Below, piece by piece: positions 1 through 5,111 of a stretch of DNA of 8,251 nucleotides. Every line of letters begins with the position of its first letter. Position 1 is the stretch's first letter. Position numbers and translations under genes: made by a program. The notes under the pieces are model-generated. The model was not told the origin of the DNA. It saw only the letters and a program-made list of their open reading frames with translations, and did not search any database. Origin of the DNA: HK-STAS-PATE-2 sp035906575 (GTDB lineage: Bacteria; Patescibacteriota; Patescibacteriia; 2-12-FULL-60-25); the NCBI GenBank assembly GCA_035906575.1, contig JAMIEW010000019.1, positions 1-8,251 on the forward strand, written 5' to 3'.

Positions 1-433
1 CTTTTTGCACCAGCACCACAATGCATTCAGGCGGATGCTTCGCCCATAAACCAAGGCGCAACGCATAAGACGTAATTGCATACGGCAAATTCGCAATCAA
101 CTTCCAGGGCTTTTTACCAACGAGTTTCATCCAATCAATTTGAATCGCATCACCTTGCACGATCTTCAAATTCTTCAATTTACGTTCTTCGTGATAGGCG
201 GCATAACGGCGATCTTTTTCAATGGCAATCACGTTTGCGCCACGATCTAAAAGTTCATTCGTCAAAACACCCAAACCCGGACCAATCTCTAGCACCGTCT
301 CCCCTCCCTGAATTTCACCGGCTTCAACAATGGTCTCAAGTGTCGCTCCATCAATCAAAAAATGCTGGCCAAGACGCTTATTCGGCGCTCCGCCTAGCCT
401 TGCCAATAACGCTTTGATTTCCGTGGGATTCAT
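1..433 (-). CDS. rsmA: 16S rRNA (adenine-N6,N6)-dimethyltransferase RsmA/KsgA, C-terminal part missing
   Basis: Cut by the left window edge; the 144 N-terminal codons are visible and open. The family uses S-adenosylmethionine to dimethylate two adjacent adenines in the 3'-terminal helix of 16S rRNA, a late step of small-subunit assembly in the cytoplasm. Seen in the translation: the N-terminal signature LGQHFL at residues 21-26, the SAM-binding loop EIGPGLGVLT at 49-58, the acidic residue E72 at the end of the next strand (ribose contact in this fold), and the catalytic motif IV NLPY at 115-118. The start MNPTEIKALL fits the usual family N-terminus. There is no Shine-Dalgarno sequence before the ATG; a -10-like hexamer ends 6 bases upstream, suggesting a leaderless mRNA. 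The upstream neighbour (67-codon gene) is separated by a hairpin terminator, so rsmA is probably its own unit or heads one that continues outside the window. The identification is firm. Confidence 0.96.
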   Translation of the reverse strand, partial: MNPTEIKALLARLGGAPNKRLGQHFLIDGATLETIVEAGEIQGGETVLEIGPGLGVLTNELLDRGANVIAIEKDRRYAAYHEERKLKNLKIVQGDAIQIDWMKLVGKKPWKLIANLPYAITSYALRLGLWAKHPPECIVVLVQK

Positions 434-439
434 GCCGGT

Positions 440-468
440 ACTCTACTCGGATACAGACCCTCTGTCTA
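440..468 (-). promoter_or_regulatory. Candidate rsmA promoter giving a leaderless transcript
   Basis: Read on the minus strand, TAGACA (463-468, five of six to the -35 consensus) is followed by a 17-base spacer and TAGAGT (440-445, four of six to the -10 consensus). Six bases, ACCGGC, then lead directly to the ATG at 433. Transcription starting about seven bases past the -10 would begin at or next to the A of the start codon. This agrees with the absence of a ribosome-binding site. The promoter is inferred from sequence only. Confidence 0.5.
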
Positions 469-469
469 A

Positions 470-494
470 CAAAAACCACGCAGTCTGCGTGGTT
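470..494 (-). terminator. Rho-independent terminator of the 67-codon gene
   Basis: A perfect 9-bp stem (474-482 with 486-494, AACCACGCA against TGCGTGGTT) has a 3-base loop. On the minus strand it is followed by a short T-run (TTTG then TT). It starts 13 bases beyond the TGA stop of the small gene at 507-509. The stem is nearly symmetric, but the plus-strand side runs GGGTTTT and there is no plus-strand gene upstream, so minus-strand use is the likely one. Confidence 0.75.
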
Positions 495-506
495 GGGTTT
501 TGACCA

Positions 507-710
507 TCATTTGATGATTTTGAGCGATTTGCCGTTAGGCAGCAGTTTCGACGGGACGCTCTTGCCTTGCTGTGAAAGCTGGTAGCGGCTGCACCTTGTG
601 AAATCCGCCGTGCAGTAATTATCCTTCCAGATCGTAGCGGTACCGCTGCGCAGAAAAAGAGCGAACATTGGGCACGAAGCTAGATGCGAACATGATGTAT
701 CGTTTGACAA
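507..710 (-). CDS. Small four-cysteine protein of unknown function (67 codons, TTG start)
   Basis: I do not know its function. The 67-residue product has cysteines at 7, 13, 33 and 40. Its features are a CPMF segment (13-16), a YCTADFTRCSRY block (32-43) and a C-terminal VPSKLLPNG stretch (52-60). From memory, the general pattern CP-x-F, then YC-x-x-(D)F-x-x-C-x-RY, then VP-x-x-L-x-PN recurs in small uncharacterised bacterial proteins or domains; I cannot confirm a family name. Four cysteines could bind zinc or an iron-sulfur cluster (inference). There is no signal peptide or membrane segment. The TTG start is chosen because GGAGGT sits four bases upstream and no in-frame ATG occurs before residue 15. 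The gene is a complete unit: promoter, ribosome site, reading frame, TGA stop and hairpin terminator, all between prfB and rsmA. That arrangement is the strongest evidence that it is real. Confidence 0.75.
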   Translation of the reverse strand: MSNDTSCSHLASCPMFALFLRSGTATIWKDNYCTADFTRCSRYQLSQQGKSVPSKLLPNGKSLKIIK

Positions 711-713
711 GGT

Positions 714-719
714 ACCTCC
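714..719 (-). promoter_or_regulatory. Shine-Dalgarno site that decides the TTG start of the 67-codon gene
   Basis: The minus strand reads GGAGGT (714-719), then ACC or TACC depending on where the core is drawn, then TTG (708-710). The match to the 16S anti-Shine-Dalgarno is near perfect and the short spacing is acceptable. It makes TTG the start rather than the internal ATG in the CPMF segment, which has no comparable site. Confidence 0.75.
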
Positions 720-732
720 AATCTCATTTGAG

Positions 733-760
733 ATCTTAGCGAAATTTCAGAAACCGTCAA
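733..760 (-). promoter_or_regulatory. Promoter of the 67-codon gene
   Basis: On the minus strand TTGACG (755-760, five of six to consensus) is separated by 16 bases from TAAGAT (733-738, four of six). It begins just after the T-tract of the prfB terminator. The predicted start near 726 leaves a leader of roughly 16 bases carrying the ribosome-binding site. Placement between a terminator and a strong ribosome site supports it. Confidence 0.6.
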
Positions 761-762
761 AC

Positions 763-790
763 AAAAAACAAAGAGTACTACTCTTTGTTT
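763..790 (-). terminator. prfB terminator with the prfB stop codon in its loop
   Basis: The minus-strand arms AAACAAAGAG (781-790) and CTCTTTGTTT (766-775) form a 10-bp stem around a 5-base loop TAGTA. The inverted repeat is 12 bp if the central bases are counted. The transcript continues as a T-run down to 763. The prfB stop codon TAG (778-780) lies in the loop, and the first arm is the last three sense codons (Asn-Lys-Glu). The stem is AT-rich, but the symmetry is perfect. Confidence 0.75.
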
Positions 791-1908
791 AATTCAGCCG
801 GGATATCGCGCTTGCCAGCCTCCATTCTGAGATAGCCTTCAATAAAGGCATCAATGTCACCATCTAAGACTTTTTCTGGATCAGCCGTTTCAACATCCGT
901 GCGATGATCTTTCACCATCTTATACGGATGAAGAACGTAGGAGCGAATTTGATTGCCCCATTCGGCGCTTTGGTATTCGCCGCGGAGTTGTTGTTTTTCT
1001 TTTTGTAATTCTTCTTCGCGCAATTTCAAAAGCTTTGATTTCAACACGCGCATCGCAAATTCTTTGTTTTGCGTTTGCGAACGTTCGTTCTGACACGAGA
1101 CCATGATACCCGTTGGTAAATGCACAATACGCACCGCTGAATACGTTGTATTCACCGACTGCCCGCCTTTGCCACCAGCCGTAAACGTATCAATGCGTAG
1201 ATCTTCATTTTTAATTTCGATATCCGAATCGTGTTCGATTTCAGGAATAACTTCTACCAAAGCAAAAGAGGTTTGACGAAGCGCATCCGCGTTAAAGGGC
1301 GATTGGCGTACAAGGCGATGCACGCCATGTTCACTTTTGAGGTGGCCATACGCGAAGCGTCCTTCAATGCGAAAGATCGCAGATTTAATACCGGCTTCAC
1401 CGCCGCGCGACTCATCTAAGAGTTGGACTTTCCACCCTTTACGCTCACCGAAACGAAAGAGCATACGCATCAACATCTCCGCCCAGTCTTGGGCATCCGT
1501 ACCGCCGGCACCAGAGTGAATACCAAGAATCGCATTCGCCTGATCGTGATCGCCCGAGAACATGAGACTAAATTCGAGCTTGGTAAAATCGGCCTCGAGT
1601 TCATCGGTGCGCGTTGCAATATCGGTGATGGTCCCCTCTTCTTTTTCACTCTCTGCCATGGCGAGTAATTCAAGTGAATCCGTAATAGCGGTGCGGATCT
1701 TTTCCCAGTCCGCAATCTCACGGCGAAGTTCGGCGAGCTTTTGAGATTCGCGAGTGGCCCGCTCTTGGTCCTGCCAAAAATCAGCCGACATCGTTTCAGC
1801 TTCAAGGGCACCAATTTCTTTTTTGACGGTATCCAAAGCCAAGATCTGCCAGGCTTCGGCAACCTTCTTTTGTAGCCCTTCAAGGCGTTCGCGGAGTTCT
1901 TGAACCAT
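778..1908 (-). CDS. prfB: Peptide chain release factor 2 (RF2), no programmed frameshift
   Basis: RF2 recognises UAA and UGA in the ribosomal A site and triggers hydrolysis of peptidyl-tRNA. The 376-residue product is full length for the family (about 365). The anticodon-like tripeptide SPF, which separates RF2 from RF1, is at 203-205, and the catalytic GGQ is at 248-250 in the context AGGKGGQSVN. Many RF2s have GAGGQ here; as I recall, GKGGQ also occurs in cyanobacterial-type factors. Residues 1-110 form the charged helical domain 1. In most bacteria codons 25-26 hold a +1 frameshift at an in-frame UGA. Here the aligned Leu25-Asp26 are plain TTG GAT and the frame is continuous, so autoregulation by frameshifting is absent. 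No Shine-Dalgarno precedes the ATG; the bases just upstream are pyrimidine-rich. Terminators sit on both sides, so the gene appears monocistronic. Confidence 0.97.
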   Translation of the reverse strand: MVQELRERLEGLQKKVAEAWQILALDTVKKEIGALEAETMSADFWQDQERATRESQKLAELRREIADWEKIRTAITDSLELLAMAESEKEEGTITDIATRTDELEADFTKLEFSLMFSGDHDQANAILGIHSGAGGTDAQDWAEMLMRMLFRFGERKGWKVQLLDESRGGEAGIKSAIFRIEGRFAYGHLKSEHGVHRLVRQSPFNADALRQTSFALVEVIPEIEHDSDIEIKNEDLRIDTFTAGGKGGQSVNTTYSAVRIVHLPTGIMVSCQNERSQTQNKEFAMRVLKSKLLKLREEELQKEKQQLRGEYQSAEWGNQIRSYVLHPYKMVKDHRTDVETADPEKVLDGDIDAFIEGYLRMEAGKRDIPAELNKE

Positions 1909-1930
1909 GCAGGGAGGGTAATGGATAACC

Positions 1931-1962
1931 TCTAAAAAGAAAAGAAATCGCCCCCGCGCCAG
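1931..1962 (-). repeat. Terminator-tail repeat, copy 1
   Basis: This stretch resembles 5084-5111 closely. Written on the plus strand, both begin TCTAA, continue (C)AAAGAAAAGAA, and after a short gap end CC(C/T)CGCGCCAG. Copy 1 carries five extra bases in the gap. In both places the block forms the T-rich tail and the distal hairpin arm of a minus-strand terminator, followed by the next gene's start. The similarity was found by eye and could be convergence on a good terminator shape or a dispersed cassette. Confidence 0.55.
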
Positions 1963-1978
1963 GTCGGCGCGGGGGGCG
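1934..1978 (-). terminator. Strong terminator between the 335-codon gene and prfB
   Basis: A GC-rich hairpin has arms 1949-1960 (CGCCCCCGCGCC) and 1966-1978 (GGCGCGGGGGGCG, one bulged base) around a 5-base loop. On the minus strand it is followed by ATTTCTTTTCTTTTT. It starts a few bases after the TAG stop of the upstream gene (1983-1985). This is the most stable simple hairpin in the window. Confidence 0.88.
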
Positions 1979-1982
1979 AATG

Positions 1983-2990
1983 CTACGGATCACGGTCGAG
2001 TTCTTGTTGCAGCTCGTTCGTATAGTCATTGAGCGCAGGGCACTGTTCGATTTTGCTTTTGCTAAAAACGTCGTACAGCGCTTTGTGGGCGATGCGCGGC
2101 TCAACGGCCTGCATCAAGCCCTTGACTCTGAGTACGGCCGCCGATTGAGATTCTTCGTCGACGCGGTGCATGATGATGTCCAACAAGACAAAGAGCGATT
2201 TGGCATCTGCCGCGTCATTGCTAATCGCCTTGAGTCGAAAGAGGAGTGTCGAGGATTTTTTAACACTTACCGAGACGAATAAACCCATATCAATCCCATC
2301 CAATGCATCGAGCATATCAACACAGCGCTCGGTGAGCTTATTCGTCGGCGAATGAAACTCTTCACTTATCGCCCGCATCTGGGACAAAAGCAGGTTCGGC
2401 ATAAACCGCGCAAGTTTTTCAGCGATCTCAAAAAACGCTTCTTGCTTCATGAGATGCCAGATCCCGGCATACGGTGTAAGCGGCATCTTAAACGTCTGTC
2501 CTTGCGTTAAAAACGCCTGAACAAAACTACTTGGTCTTACAGGCGTGCCAGAACTAAGATCGAGCTCAATTCGTTCATGAACAAAAGCCCGCACCTCATG
2601 CGGCTCAATACCGAGACCGAGCGCATTATTCACCCAATTCACATCGGGGATCGAATGCAATCGAATCAACTCATGAATCAACGCCTTGCGTTCATTTAGA
2701 CTCGGCACTGCTTTGAGATAGTCGCGGTGTGTCAGCAGCAGCCTTGCATAGAGCCCCTCATGCAAAAATTGCCGATGAAACTCTATTGGATGCGTTACGA
2801 TCTCATGAAAGAGATCGGACCGCGACTCCATCCACGCAATACCAACGGACTGCGTTTTATTGGTACCGCGAATTCGTACAAAGGTACGCACGTGATGCTT
2901 GATGACGGCCTCAGTCAACGTACGACGAAAGGCCGCTTCGGTAATTGGCTTCACGCGTGCAGCAAATTCAGCCGAGCTGAGGTTTTCCAT
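1983..2990 (-). CDS. Hypothetical protein, 335 residues, no recognised domain
   Basis: I do not recognise this family. The product appears soluble: no signal peptide and no membrane segment. It looks largely helical, with many short amphipathic stretches (for example around residues 60-140 and 235-300) and a histidine- and arginine-rich first half. No nucleotide-binding loop, metal-binding cluster or other catalytic signature was found. The open frame extends upstream to 3050. The start at 2990 (MENLSSAEF) is preferred because GAGGAG lies five to seven bases before it, while the longer form has no ribosome site and would add 20 residues. The gene is transcribed away from the 2H-phosphoesterase gene, with start codons about 100 bases apart, and ends at a strong terminator. 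The unbroken 335-codon frame with a good ribosome site makes it a convincing gene of unknown role, perhaps lineage-restricted. Confidence 0.85.
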   Translation of the reverse strand: MENLSSAEFAARVKPITEAAFRRTLTEAVIKHHVRTFVRIRGTNKTQSVGIAWMESRSDLFHEIVTHPIEFHRQFLHEGLYARLLLTHRDYLKAVPSLNERKALIHELIRLHSIPDVNWVNNALGLGIEPHEVRAFVHERIELDLSSGTPVRPSSFVQAFLTQGQTFKMPLTPYAGIWHLMKQEAFFEIAEKLARFMPNLLLSQMRAISEEFHSPTNKLTERCVDMLDALDGIDMGLFVSVSVKKSSTLLFRLKAISNDAADAKSLFVLLDIIMHRVDEESQSAAVLRVKGLMQAVEPRIAHKALYDVFSKSKIEQCPALNDYTNELQQELDRDP

Positions 2991-2995
2991 ACGAA

Positions 2996-3001
2996 CTCCT
3001 C
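2996..3001 (-). promoter_or_regulatory. Shine-Dalgarno site fixing the start of the 335-codon gene
   Basis: The minus strand reads GAGGAG, then TTCGT, then ATG at 2988-2990. This selects the ATG that gives a 335-residue product over the upstream ATG at 3048-3050. Confidence 0.7.
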
Positions 3002-3040
3002 TTGTGAGTAGAAAGGGCAAATCTCTTTTAGGAGACCAAC

Positions 3041-3069
3041 TTGCCAGCATTTGGTCAAGCGTCTACCGT
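3041..3069 (+). promoter_or_regulatory. Weak candidate promoter of the 2H-phosphoesterase gene
   Basis: TTGCCA (3041-3046, five of six to the -35 consensus) is followed by 17 bases and TACCGT (3064-3069, only three of six to the -10). The start would fall close to 3076, leaving a leader that begins almost at the ribosome site. The region also contains a 7-bp tandem duplication, CGTCTAC twice (3060-3073), covering the putative -10. Evidence is weak. Confidence 0.3.
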
Positions 3070-3076
3070 CTACGGC

Positions 3077-3082
3077 GGAGGT
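3077..3082 (+). promoter_or_regulatory. Shine-Dalgarno site fixing the start at 3087
   Basis: GGAGGT (3077-3082), four bases, then ATG at 3087. This rules out the longer reading from the TTG at 3051, which lacks a ribosome site and adds 12 residues unlike the family N-terminus. Confidence 0.75.
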
Positions 3083-3086
3083 CATT

Positions 3087-3617
3087 ATGGTATCGCGCTG
3101 GTACATAGCCATCGTCCCCCAAGTATACGAATGCATTGCATTAACGCGTTTCACGCAAATGTTGAAGATTCAAGTGCCAGAAATTAAGCTCCCGCATCAA
3201 CCGTGGCACCTCACGATTGTACCGCCATTTGAAGGCGCTGAGTCAGAGGCGATCTGCGCCTTTCGATCCCTTCAAGGGCTTATTCAACCGTTTACGGCTC
3301 GCACTCAAGGCTTTGGTTATTTTCCAGAATATGGGTGTTGGTATCTAGGCGTAGAACCACATCCTTCAATCATTTCACTAGAACAGATTGCCCGAGAGTC
3401 GTTCTCAACGTTCAAACTATTGCCGCGCATTGAGCCGCGAGTCTATCACGTGACAATGGCTAATGATGCCGACAGCGATGATGCTAGCAGTCTATTGGCC
3501 GTCATCCTCTCTTCTGCCGAGGCGCCCCTTCTAGCCTTGCGCTTCAAATCCGTAAGCCTGTTTGCAAAAGCCCCCGGTATAGCACCAACCATGGTAGAAA
3601 CGATCCAGCTTATCTGA
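3087..3617 (+). CDS. 2H phosphoesterase superfamily protein (LigT / 2'-5' RNA ligase-like)
   Basis: The 176-residue product has the two histidine motifs that define the 2H phosphoesterases: H41-L-T43 in WHLTIVPPFE and H121-V-T123 in YHVTMAN, 80 residues apart. Length and spacing match the LigT/CPDase branch of about 180 residues. These enzymes open 2',3'-cyclic phosphates or cleave 2'-5' linkages in RNA, in the cytoplasm. Substrate cannot be read from the sequence, and the name RNA ligase is historical for this fold. The N-terminal strand (RWYIAIVPQ) directly after the chosen ATG fits the family start. This is the only fully contained plus-strand gene. It diverges from the 335-codon orphan and converges on ung, with a hairpin in the gap. 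A role in tRNA or RNA end repair is possible, but no RNA-repair partner lies beside it. Confidence 0.82.
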   Translation: MVSRWYIAIVPQVYECIALTRFTQMLKIQVPEIKLPHQPWHLTIVPPFEGAESEAICAFRSLQGLIQPFTARTQGFGYFPEYGCWYLGVEPHPSIISLEQIARESFSTFKLLPRIEPRVYHVTMANDADSDDASSLLAVILSSAEAPLLALRFKSVSLFAKAPGIAPTMVETIQLI

Positions 3618-3621
3618 CATT

Positions 3622-3645
3622 CACCGCCTAGACTGGGCGGTGTTT
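3622..3645 (+). terminator. Terminator between convergent 2H-phosphoesterase and ung genes
   Basis: CACCGCC (3622-3628) pairs with GGCGGTG (3636-3642) around a 7-base loop, followed on the plus strand by TTTAATTA. It lies between the TGA at 3615-3617 and the reverse-strand stop of ung at 3648-3650. The T-run is short; on the minus strand the hairpin is followed by AATGTC, so it is a better terminator for the plus-strand gene. Confidence 0.65.
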
Positions 3646-3647
3646 AA

Positions 3648-4316
3648 TTACCACTGAACTGGCACCATCCCGTGCGCACAAAGATAGTCATTTGCTTTAC
3701 TAAAATGCTTGCTCCCAAACCAACCGGCATAAGCACTTAACGGTGACGGATGTACCGTTTTCAAAATCAAATGTTTCGACGCATCAATAAGCACTTCTTT
3801 TTGTTGCGCATAGCGTCCCCATAAAAGAAAGACAACCTGCTCGCGCTGATCTGAAATCGCCTTGATGGCTGCATCGGTAAACTTCTCCCACCCTTTGCCT
3901 TGATGTGAGCCGGCTTGTGACGCACGCACCGTAAGCGTCGCGTTCAATAACAAAACTCCTTGCTTTGCCCAGCGTGTGAGATCACCACTTTTTGGCACTG
4001 GCGTACCAATATCACTTGCAATCTCTTTAAAAATATTTTGTAAGGATGGCGGAAGCTTCACGCCATCACTAACAGAAAAACAAAGCCCATGCGCTTGCCC
4101 CGGCCCATGATACGGATCTTGCCCGATAATCACGACCTTCACCTGATCAAAAGGACATTCATCAAACGCACGAAAAATCTGCGCCGGTGCAGGATAGACG
4201 CTAGTTGTTTTATATTCGTTCTTCACGAATTCCGTAAGTACAGAAAAATAGCCTTGGCCGAATTCGGCATCAAGAGCTTTTTTCCAACTCGCTTCAATCT
4301 TCACGTTCTCGCTCAT
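3648..4316 (-). CDS. ung: Uracil-DNA glycosylase, family 1
   Basis: Removes uracil from DNA arising by cytosine deamination or dUMP incorporation, starting base-excision repair. The 222-residue product has all the family-1 landmarks: the water-activating motif GQDPYHG with catalytic D67 and Y69, F80 in LCFSV for uracil stacking, N125 in LLLNATLTV for uracil recognition, and the DNA-intercalation loop HPSPLS with H189. These positions match E. coli Ung (D64, N123, H187) within a few residues. The start is set by overlap: the ATG (4314-4316) shares bases with the TGA stop of alkD (4313-4315) as ATGA. No separate ribosome site or promoter is evident, so expression by translational coupling to alkD is likely. 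The gene ends in TAA just before the shared convergent hairpin. Confidence 0.97.
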   Translation of the reverse strand: MSENVKIEASWKKALDAEFGQGYFSVLTEFVKNEYKTTSVYPAPAQIFRAFDECPFDQVKVVIIGQDPYHGPGQAHGLCFSVSDGVKLPPSLQNIFKEIASDIGTPVPKSGDLTRWAKQGVLLLNATLTVRASQAGSHQGKGWEKFTDAAIKAISDQREQVVFLLWGRYAQQKEVLIDASKHLILKTVHPSPLSAYAGWFGSKHFSKANDYLCAHGMVPVQW

Positions 4317-5074
4317 ACGCTCTGCATTTGCTTCATCTGCATAAAACGCTTCTTCGCAAAATCCGGATGACGTTCAAGTGCATAACGCAATGCAGTACGC
4401 GGCATGGTTGCCGCGTACTGCTCCAAGAAACCATTCAGCTTTGGCATACTGGCGCGCTTACCTACTTCGCGAAGCATCCAGCCTACAGCTTTTTGCATGA
4501 GATCGTGTTCATCATGAATAAGCGCTTCGGCAACCTGCAAAGGTAGCTCAGCCTGTCCGCGACGAATGAGATAGAACATCGAAACCATCGCCATGCGACG
4601 CTTCCATAAAAGCCTTGAACGAATGAGTGGCTTCACATAATCAAAACCTTTCTTTGCCACAACCGGGCCCAAGACATGCTCAACCGAGCTATCCACCAAG
4701 TCCCAACTATTCACGCGATCAGCGTGCTTAATATAAAACGTCGCCAAAGTGTTTTGTGTTTTTTCGTCTTTGGCACGTTCGCTCGCGAGCGACGTGCCTT
4801 TGGCTTTTTTGGCTTGATGAGCAAGGATGATGACGGCCGCCAATCGCACTTCATGCCATTTTGAAGCAAGAAGTTTTTCAACTTCAGTAAGTGGCAGCAT
4901 CTTAAACGGCACGATCTCTTTACGAATCGAAGGCACCGTCAAACCCAAGAGTAAATCCCCTTCACAATATTCGCCCGGACCCGTTTTGAAAAAGCGCTGC
5001 AAAAAAAGACCGCGCGCCACATTGTGGCGTTTTACCAATAACGCTTCTAATTCTTTTGCGACGGGTGTTTTCAT
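4313..5074 (-). CDS. alkD: DNA alkylation repair protein, AlkD-type HEAT-repeat glycosylase
   Basis: AlkD proteins excise positively charged alkylated purines such as 3-methyladenine and 7-methylguanine without flipping the base into a pocket. The 253-residue product has the family hallmarks: FFKTGPGEY near residue 28, NSWDLVD at 122-128, LWKRR at 156-160, VGWMLREVGK at 197-206, and a C-terminal PRTALRYALER segment. By alignment from memory with Bacillus cereus AlkD, W124, D128, R159 or R160 and W199 correspond to its W109, D113, R148 and W187, so the active cleft looks intact. A lysine- and glutamate-rich stretch at about 90-108 looks longer than in relatives, and coincides with a DNA palindrome. 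There is no Shine-Dalgarno; a -10-like TAGAAAT ends six bases before the ATG. The gene overlaps ung by four bases, forming a glycosylase operon. Confidence 0.9.
   Translation of the reverse strand: MKTPVAKELEALLVKRHNVARGLFLQRFFKTGPGEYCEGDLLLGLTVPSIRKEIVPFKMLPLTEVEKLLASKWHEVRLAAVIILAHQAKKAKGTSLASERAKDEKTQNTLATFYIKHADRVNSWDLVDSSVEHVLGPVVAKKGFDYVKPLIRSRLLWKRRMAMVSMFYLIRRGQAELPLQVAEALIHDEHDLMQKAVGWMLREVGKRASMPKLNGFLEQYAATMPRTALRYALERHPDFAKKRFMQMKQMQSV
4772..4798. repeat. Long palindrome inside the alkD coding sequence
   Basis: The left arm GGCACGTTCGCTCG (4772-4785) and right arm CGAGCGACGTGCC (4786-4798) are complementary over 13 bp, with one extra T in the left arm and no loop. It encodes about residues 93-101 of the AlkD-like protein (GTSLASERA), in a linker that appears extended relative to the family. 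The frame is kept. Confidence 0.7.
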
Positions 5075-5083
5075 GCCGTTATT

Positions 5084-5111
5084 TCTAACAAAGAAAAGAA
5101 CCTCGCGCCAG
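5084..5111 (-). repeat. Terminator-tail repeat, copy 2
   Basis: The partner of the block at 1931-1962. It reads TCTAACAAAGAAAAGAA followed by CCTCGCGCCAG on the plus strand. It forms the T-rich tail and first arm of the large inverted repeat, and its end overlaps the putative -10 region of alkD. Confidence 0.55.

Noticed and set aside
76..417. Plus-strand open frame of 113 codons
   Set aside because: It lies antisense to the clearly conserved rsmA, has no family resemblance, and is a shadow of that gene.
1470..1883. Minus-strand frame of 137 codons inside prfB
   Set aside because: A frame-shifted shadow of prfB; the basic, proline-rich product has no domain, and RF2 motifs are continuous in the other frame.
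1880..2104. Minus-strand frame of 74 codons bridging the 335-codon gene and prfB
   Set aside because: It runs through the strong GC-rich terminator and overlaps both genes in another frame; its composition is that of translated hairpin DNA.
3051..3086. TTG-started N-terminal extension of the 2H phosphoesterase
   Set aside because: No ribosome site precedes the TTG, while GGAGGT sits correctly before the ATG at 3087, where the family's first strand begins.
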